Below, one piece after another: positions 5,122-9,032 of a stretch of 9,032 bases of DNA. Numbering within the stretch: position 1 is the stretch's first letter; each line of letters starts with the position of its first letter. The stretch covers positions 1-9,032 of the forward strand of contig JAGHSU010000141.1 in NCBI GenBank assembly GCA_018065685.1, given 5' to 3'. The translations under genes were made by a program, and so were the position numbers. Source of the DNA: Candidatus Methanocorpusculum equi. GTDB taxonomy: Archaea > Halobacteriota > Methanomicrobia > Methanomicrobiales > Methanocorpusculaceae. Below the pieces are notes generated by a model. It saw only the letters and a list, made by a program, of their open reading frames with translations, made no database searches and was not told where the DNA came from.

Positions 5122-6018
5122 TCACCGGCGTTTTGGAAGCGGTTTTGCAACGGGGATACCTAATATCTCTTTTGCCCCGCCGAATACGTCCCGCGCGGCA
5201 TGGGAAAGTCCCAAAGATGCCGCCCATTCATCAAAGACTGCGACCGGCTTGTTCAGGAGCGCTGATATCTCTTCGGCAAGTTCTGGTGCAAGACTTCCCG
5301 CAAGTGCCACCGAGGCATCCGGATGCAGCAGAAGAAGCGACGCGCACTCCATCGCAGCCCACATGGCAACTGTGGGCTTCCGGTACTTTTCCTCCATGTG
5401 GTGGGAGACACCTGCTGTGGTAAACGCTTCGTTTGCGGAAACCTCTCCGCTGTCAATGCGCCGGATGGCATCAACATCAAGGGCTCCGTGCTGGGTTCCC
5501 GGTGCAAATACACAGGCATCGAACGCGCCGATGATTTTATTGTTGGAAACCAGGAGGGATACGGTATTTGAGCTGATGTCTGACACCACAAAGCTATCTT
5601 CGTTCAGCTTCTGCCGGACAAGGTAGGCAATTCCGATTTTTTCAGGACTGGTTTGGTGTGAGTAAATCTTAAAGCGCGGGTCTGTATCCGAGCCGCGGTG
5701 AATCCCCGGAAATGCCACCGCAGGGATATCGGAGGCTGAAATAACATCAAAGACGCGGGTGCCTCCTCCTATGTGTTTTCCTGCGCCCTCGCGTGTAACA
5801 ACCCCGCGGTTCTTCAGGGATTTTACGTCACAGATAGAATTGAAGTTGTCACCCATCGAGTAGCAGAGGGCGATGCCTTCAATCTCTGAAAGCGAACAAA
5901 TCTGTTCTAAATCCGACAGTTCAAATGATGCCGCAGCTTCACGGGTGATTTTAAAATGCTCTCCCGTGTCTGCGGCAAAACGAAGGGAAGTTGTTCCGTG
6001 ATCAATCCCGATAAACAT
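5122..6018 (-). CDS. Putative methanogenesis marker protein 12 (ASKHA-fold, kinase-like)
   Basis: The 298-residue product matches methanogenesis marker protein 12, a protein found in methanogens whose reaction is not established to my knowledge. It has the ASKHA (acetate kinase/Hsp70/actin) layout: phosphate-1 loop G-I-D-H-G-T-T-S-L-R (4-13) with D6, phosphate-2-like V-V-S-D-I-S-S-N-T (144-152) with D147, and an adenosine-type loop A-L-A-G-S-L-A (238-244). The A-P-G-T-Q-H-G-A-L-D-V-D-A (172-184) segment recalls acetate and butyrate kinases. A nucleotide-binding or phosphotransfer role is therefore likely but inferred. No membrane segment is seen, so it should be cytosolic. It is transcribed away from the J-domain gene, with only 38 bases between their start codons, and lies 175 bases upstream of mntA on the same strand. 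It is the strongest single sign that the host is a methanogen. Confidence 0.85.
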   Translation of the reverse strand: MFIGIDHGTTSLRFAADTGEHFKITREAAASFELSDLEQICSLSEIEGIALCYSMGDNFNSICDVKSLKNRGVVTREGAGKHIGGGTRVFDVISASDIPAVAFPGIHRGSDTDPRFKIYSHQTSPEKIGIAYLVRQKLNEDSFVVSDISSNTVSLLVSNNKIIGAFDACVFAPGTQHGALDVDAIRRIDSGEVSANEAFTTAGVSHHMEEKYRKPTVAMWAAMECASLLLLHPDASVALAGSLAPELAEEISALLNKPVAVFDEWAASLGLSHAARDVFGGAKEILGIPVAKPLPKRR

Positions 6019-6041
6019 ACGTGTTAATGTATGTTGCTCAC

Positions 6042-6052
6042 CTATATATTAG
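6042..6052 (-). promoter_or_regulatory. TATA box of methanogenesis marker 12
   Basis: The minus strand reads CTAATATATAG, centred about 28 bases before the ATG at 6018, implying a leaderless or nearly leaderless message. AGGTGAG follows it at 6043-6037, but that is too far from the ATG to serve as a ribosome-binding site. The box lies within 15 bases of the divergent J-domain start at 6057, so the two promoters must overlap. Confidence 0.45.
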
Positions 6053-6056
6053 TTCA

Positions 6057-6839
6057 ATGGATACAGGTACGTACTATGACGCGCTGGAAGTTCCGGCAGC
6101 TTCCTCAATTGACGTCGTAAAAAAATCATATATTTCTCTCGTAAAGAAGTATCATCCTGACAAAGCCGAAGGAGATGAAGCAAAACAGGATGAGTACAAC
6201 GAGCGTCTTCTAAAGATTATGGAAGCCTGGGAATTCCTCTCCGACCCCGAAAAAAAGGCGGAATATGATGCAGAACTGCTCGAAGAAAGGAAGTCCGGGG
6301 TTGCCGTGGAGTCCGGCAGCGGGGTGCGTGGAAAGAAGATGTCCGGTATGGCGAAAAAAAGCGGGGATATCGAGACCGACTATCCTATTTCTATGGCGCT
6401 TGCGGCATACGGCAAAGGAAAGATTCCTATGCGCGTCGCAGGAGAACATGTTGCGGTCAAAGTATACCCCGGTGTCCGCCGCTACCGCATTGAAGGAAGG
6501 GGTGTCCCTGCTGAAGGGGGTAAATCGCGCGGAGACCTCTATGTGAACCTGAAGGTCATCCCCGAAGAGCGGTGGGAGATTGATGAGAAGACGAACAATT
6601 TAATCTGCCGTATGCAGATTCCGGCAAAGGTTGCCGAAAAAGGCGGACAGTACCCTCTGCAGCTGTTAATTAACCGGGTCATTAAGGTAAGTATTCCTGC
6701 AGGGGTAAAGACCGGGGACCGGTTTATGCCGATAGAAGGAAAGGGGCTTGGGGTTATGTCTCCGAAAAAAAGAGGGAACATTGTTATCGTCGCTGAGATC
6801 GCGGAGAAAAAAGGACTGTTCGGATTCTTTAAGAAATAA
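6057..6839 (+). CDS. J-domain co-chaperone with DnaJ C-terminal domains, no G/F or zinc-finger region
   Basis: The 260-residue protein begins with a J-domain (about 5-75) containing H33-P-D35, the tripeptide that stimulates DnaK ATPase, and ending in F-L-S-D-P-E-K-K-A-E-Y-D. A Ser/Gly/Lys-rich linker (about 78-108) replaces the usual G/F region, and there are no CxxCxGxG repeats. Residues 109-250 resemble the DnaJ C-terminal substrate-binding sandwiches. A reduced first copy has V-K-V-Y-P-G-V ... R-G-D-L-Y-V (134-163) and a clear second has V-S-I-P-A-G-V-K-T-G-D-R ... I-E-G-K-G (211-230). The layout is nearest to CbpA-type (type II) J-proteins. The ATG at 6057 is preferred because it puts Y-Y-D-A-L-E-V at the normal position. 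In-frame ATGs at 6021 and 6027 would overlap the divergent promoter. It converges on ahcY 38 bases downstream. Confidence 0.85.
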   Translation: MDTGTYYDALEVPAASSIDVVKKSYISLVKKYHPDKAEGDEAKQDEYNERLLKIMEAWEFLSDPEKKAEYDAELLEERKSGVAVESGSGVRGKKMSGMAKKSGDIETDYPISMALAAYGKGKIPMRVAGEHVAVKVYPGVRRYRIEGRGVPAEGGKSRGDLYVNLKVIPEERWEIDEKTNNLICRMQIPAKVAEKGGQYPLQLLINRVIKVSIPAGVKTGDRFMPIEGKGLGVMSPKKRGNIVIVAEIAEKKGLFGFFKK

Positions 6840-6840
6840 G

Positions 6841-6870
6841 TTGTGAAAAAGACAGCTTGTGAAAAAACAG
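6841..6870 (-). terminator. Tandem T-tracts between the convergent dnaJ-like and ahcY genes
   Basis: TTGTGAAAAA occurs twice, at 6841-6850 and 6857-6866, as a 16-base tandem direct repeat with similar GACAG/ACAG continuations. Read on the minus strand, it gives runs of six and five T directly after the ahcY stop, a plausible double archaeal terminator for ahcY. It offers no T-run for the plus-strand gene. Confidence 0.45.
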
Positions 6871-6877
6871 GGGAGAG

Positions 6878-8104
6878 TTATGTTCCGTGATTCCACGAGG
6901 ACATGTACTCCTTTTGTTCTGCGGTCAGTTCATCCACGCCTGCGCCGACTGATGCAAGTTTTAAGCGGGCAATGTATTCATCGATTTCTGCGGGGACGTC
7001 GTGGACTCCTGCAGTAAGTTCTTTTCCGTGTTTTGCGGCGTATTCAACAGAGAGTGCCTGTACCGCGAAACTTAAATCCATAACCTCAATGGGGTGCCCC
7101 ATTCCTTTCGGGGTTGCGAGGTTTACCAGACGACCTTCGGCTAACAGATGCAGTTTTTTGCCGTTTACCACATAGGTGTCGATTCCGTCGCGGTGCTCTG
7201 TCGCGGAGGCATTTGCTGAAAGCCAGGCCGCATCAATTTCATTGTTGAAGTGCCCTGCGTTTGCAAGGAGCGCACCGTCTTTTATCAGCGGGAAATGCTC
7301 TTTGGTGATAATTGAACAGTTTCCGGTGGTTGTTATGAAAAGGTCACCTGTCTTTGCAGCATCCTTCATCTTCATGACATCAAAACCATCGAAGTGTGCC
7401 TGCAGGGCGCGGCGCGGGTCAACTTCTGTTACAATGACGCGCGCACCAAGAGACCGTGCTTTGGAGGCAACCCCGCGTCCGCAGTATCCGTATCCGGCAA
7501 CAACAATATGTTTACCTGCAACAAGGCAGTTTGTGGTAAGCATAATGGATGAGAGGGCACTTTCGCCTGTTCCATGAACGTTATCGAAGTAGTGCTTCAT
7601 CGGAGTGTCGTTTACCGCGATGACCGGAAATTCCAGTTTTCCTTCCGCCTCCATTGCACGAAGGCGGTGAATGCCTGTTGTGGTCTCTTCACATGCGCCG
7701 ATAATCTGAGACAGGCAGTCACGGCGCTCTGTGTGGACTCTTCCGATTAAATCCATGCCGTCGTCGATGGTAAGCGTCGGTTTTGCATCTAAGACGCGGT
7801 CGATTGCCTCATAGTACTCTTCGGTTGAGCAGCCGCGCTTTGCATAGCAGGCGATGCCTCCTTTCCGGAGAGCGTCAGCCACATCGTCCTGTGTTGATAA
7901 GGGGTTGCATCCGGTGATGTAAACATCTGCCCCTCCTGCCTTCAGTGTCCGCACCAGACAGGCGGTCTTTGCCTCGACATGAAGCGCCATGCCGATTCTC
8001 TCTCCGGAAAGCGGTTTTTCCTCTTCAAAGCGTCTGCGGATTGCCTGCAGAACGGGCATATACTGATATGCCCACTGTATTTTCTGTTCACCGGAATGTT
8101 CCAT
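6878..8104 (-). CDS. ahcY: S-adenosylhomocysteinase, archaeal short type (probable S-inosylhomocysteine hydrolase)
   Basis: The 408-residue NAD-dependent hydrolase splits S-adenosyl- or S-inosyl-homocysteine into homocysteine and nucleoside, clearing the product of methyltransferases. Family residues are present: L-H-V-E (41-44), N-P-L-S-T-Q-D-D (67-74), D115 in I-D-D-G, E140 in E-E-T-T-T-G-I-H-R-L, K170 and D174 in K-H-Y-F-D-N, the Rossmann loop G-Y-G-Y-C-G-R-G (204-211), and N-A-G-H-F-N-N-E-I (282-290). As in archaeal and thermophile forms, it ends in Y-M-S-S-W-N-H-G-T, without the long C-terminal K/Y tail of the mammalian enzyme. The residues after H42 read V-E-A-K-T, not M-T-V-E-T, which suggests preference for the 6-oxo (inosyl) substrate, as described for Methanocaldococcus. 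Its promoter lies in the 133-base gap after the upstream ligase gene. Confidence 0.93.
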   Translation of the reverse strand: MEHSGEQKIQWAYQYMPVLQAIRRRFEEEKPLSGERIGMALHVEAKTACLVRTLKAGGADVYITGCNPLSTQDDVADALRKGGIACYAKRGCSTEEYYEAIDRVLDAKPTLTIDDGMDLIGRVHTERRDCLSQIIGACEETTTGIHRLRAMEAEGKLEFPVIAVNDTPMKHYFDNVHGTGESALSSIMLTTNCLVAGKHIVVAGYGYCGRGVASKARSLGARVIVTEVDPRRALQAHFDGFDVMKMKDAAKTGDLFITTTGNCSIITKEHFPLIKDGALLANAGHFNNEIDAAWLSANASATEHRDGIDTYVVNGKKLHLLAEGRLVNLATPKGMGHPIEVMDLSFAVQALSVEYAAKHGKELTAGVHDVPAEIDEYIARLKLASVGAGVDELTAEQKEYMSSWNHGT

Positions 8105-8124
8105 ACCTATCTATTGGTGCTCTC

Positions 8125-8136
8125 GGGTTATAGAGT
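8125..8136 (-). promoter_or_regulatory. Candidate TATA box of ahcY
   Basis: The minus strand carries CTATAA at 8133-8128, about 27 bases before the ahcY ATG at 8104, which would give a leaderless transcript. A second AT-rich stretch (AACTATTTTTACG, near 8150-8138) is an alternative giving a leader of about 15 bases. Neither is a strong consensus match. Confidence 0.3.
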
Positions 8137-8212
8137 TACGTAAAAATAGTTCTGATATTTTCCGGTGCAAATCGTCGGGATGGAAAACCTGCAGTGGTGC
8201 TGTTTACCCGGG

Positions 8213-8237
8213 ATAAAAAAATGGTGGTAAAAATGAG
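8213..8237 (-). terminator. T-tracts after the AMP-forming ligase gene
   Basis: Immediately after the ligase stop, the minus strand reads T-runs of five and seven bases separated by ACCACCA, followed by the CCCGGG palindrome at 8207-8212. The T-runs suit archaeal termination and would separate the ligase transcript from ahcY. Confidence 0.45.
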
Positions 8238-9032
8238 TTATTCTTCGTCTTTGATATTGACGTAGTCAATCTTGTTCAGTTTTGTCCGCGGCATCTCATG
8301 GAGAATTGAGACCTTCTTCGGGCAGCTCCAGCGGTTGAGGTGTTCGCGTGCGTAGCTCTGGATGGATTCAACTGCCTCCTCATGGTTCATCGAAGGGTCG
8401 TTTAAGGTGACATAGAGTTTAATCCTCTCATCGGTCTTCCAGGGCATTCCAACCGCGCAGACCTCTTTAATGAGAGGGCACCCGCCCATCGCAGTTTCAA
8501 CCATGGTGGGGTAGACATTGAATCCGTTTACCTTAATCATGCGTTTGAAGCGTGATTTGAAGATGATATAGTCATTTTCTGCGACGGTTACGATATCTCC
8601 CGTGTGGAGCCAGATTTTTCCATCCTCATGAAGTTTCAGGACATCATCTGTTGCTTCCTTATTTCTGTAGTAACCTTTCATCAGGCCGAGGCATCTGAGA
8701 CAGAGTTCACCCTCAGTGTCTTGGGGAACGATATTACAGGTGCCCGGTTCAACGAGACAGATTTCCGTGTGCGGAAGCGGGCGTCCCACACATCCTTCGG
8801 GCAGTTCATCATAATCTGATTCTGTAAGGATACAGCATCCGCAGGATTCGGTAAGTCCATACCCCGGGAGGAACTTTGCACTCATAAATGCATTGTATTT
8901 TGCGGCAAGTTCAGGAGATACGCGGTCTCCGCCTGATGCGATGTAGGATATGAATGAGACATCCTCGTCTTTTAAGTAGTCGTACATCCGTTCAAACATC
9001 GTAGGAACACAGGGAACGGTATCCACACGCTC
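8238..9032 (-). CDS. AMP-forming acyl/aryl-CoA ligase (ANL superfamily), C-terminal part; 5' end outside window
   Basis: The last 264 residues of an adenylate-forming enzyme are present, with the frame open through the right edge. Numbering from the first visible residue, the adenylation motifs follow in order: P-G-Y-G-L-T-E-S (56-63), which binds the adenine and AMP phosphate, T-G-D (134-136) for ribose, the hinge segment F-K-S-R-F-K-R-M-I-K-V-N-G-F-N-V-Y-P (148-165), and the C-terminal P-R-T-K-L-N-K-I-D-Y (248-257) carrying the catalytic lysine (K254). The usual Gly before that lysine is Asn, a mild variation. Such enzymes activate a carboxylate with ATP and then form the CoA thioester. The acid used cannot be told, because the substrate pocket is mostly upstream. 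A GTG at 9026 lies inside the conserved domain and is not the start. Confidence 0.85.
   Translation of the reverse strand, partial: ERVDTVPCVPTMFERMYDYLKDEDVSFISYIASGGDRVSPELAAKYNAFMSAKFLPGYGLTESCGCCILTESDYDELPEGCVGRPLPHTEICLVEPGTCNIVPQDTEGELCLRCLGLMKGYYRNKEATDDVLKLHEDGKIWLHTGDIVTVAENDYIIFKSRFKRMIKVNGFNVYPTMVETAMGGCPLIKEVCAVGMPWKTDERIKLYVTLNDPSMNHEEAVESIQSYAREHLNRWSCPKKVSILHEMPRTKLNKIDYVNIKDEE

Noticed and set aside
6021..6056. Earlier in-frame ATGs for the J-domain protein
   Set aside because: They would extend beyond the normal J-domain start and overlap the divergent promoter of marker 12.
1..9032. CRISPR array, transposase, integrase or attachment-site signature
   Set aside because: No regularly spaced repeats, no transposase or integrase motifs and no tRNA gene with flanking direct repeats were seen on either strand.

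Overview
The window looks like chromosome from a methanogenic archaeon, most likely a member of the Methanomicrobiales of the Methanocorpusculum kind. I infer this from gene content and style, not from a database match. The support is a set of archaeal ribosomal proteins (eS24, eS31-type, eL40), a fused Kae1-Bud32 protein, the first residues of RadA, a methanogenesis marker protein 12, a short archaeal-type adenosylhomocysteinase, and TATA boxes about 25-30 bases ahead of several start codons.

Layout. Positions 1-52 hold the first 17 codons of radA (minus strand). A 425-base gap (53-477) then separates it from a plus-strand cluster: rps24e (478-774), rps27ae (779-964), kae1-bud32 (980-2557), an XTP/dITP diphosphatase overlapping it by 4 bases (2554-3102), and rpl40e with its own promoter (3152-3298). 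A plus-strand gene at 3489-4157 resembles the DUF1917/Bles03 'putative phosphothreonine lyase' family. It converges on a minus-strand mntA-hepT toxin-antitoxin pair (4946-4270). Upstream of that pair on the same strand is methanogenesis marker 12 (6018-5122), which shares a 38-base divergent promoter region with a J-domain protein (6057-6839). The J-protein converges on a minus-strand S-adenosyl/S-inosylhomocysteine hydrolase (8104-6878). The right edge holds the C-terminal 264 residues of an AMP-forming acyl/aryl-CoA ligase (minus, from beyond 9032 to 8238).

How the genes work together. The left half is a translation and housekeeping block: ribosomal subunits, the KEOPS enzyme and kinase for tRNA t6A, and a nucleotide-pool cleaner. 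The middle is accessory: a DUF1917-like gene and an addiction or defence module. The right half is metabolism and protein quality control. Nothing resembling a large undescribed system is visible. The observations most worth following are the E-x-K-T substrate motif of the homocysteine hydrolase, which suggests S-inosylhomocysteine as substrate; the palindromes and hairpin in the radA/rps24e gap; the reduced J-domain protein; and the DUF1917-like protein beside a HepT/MntA pair.
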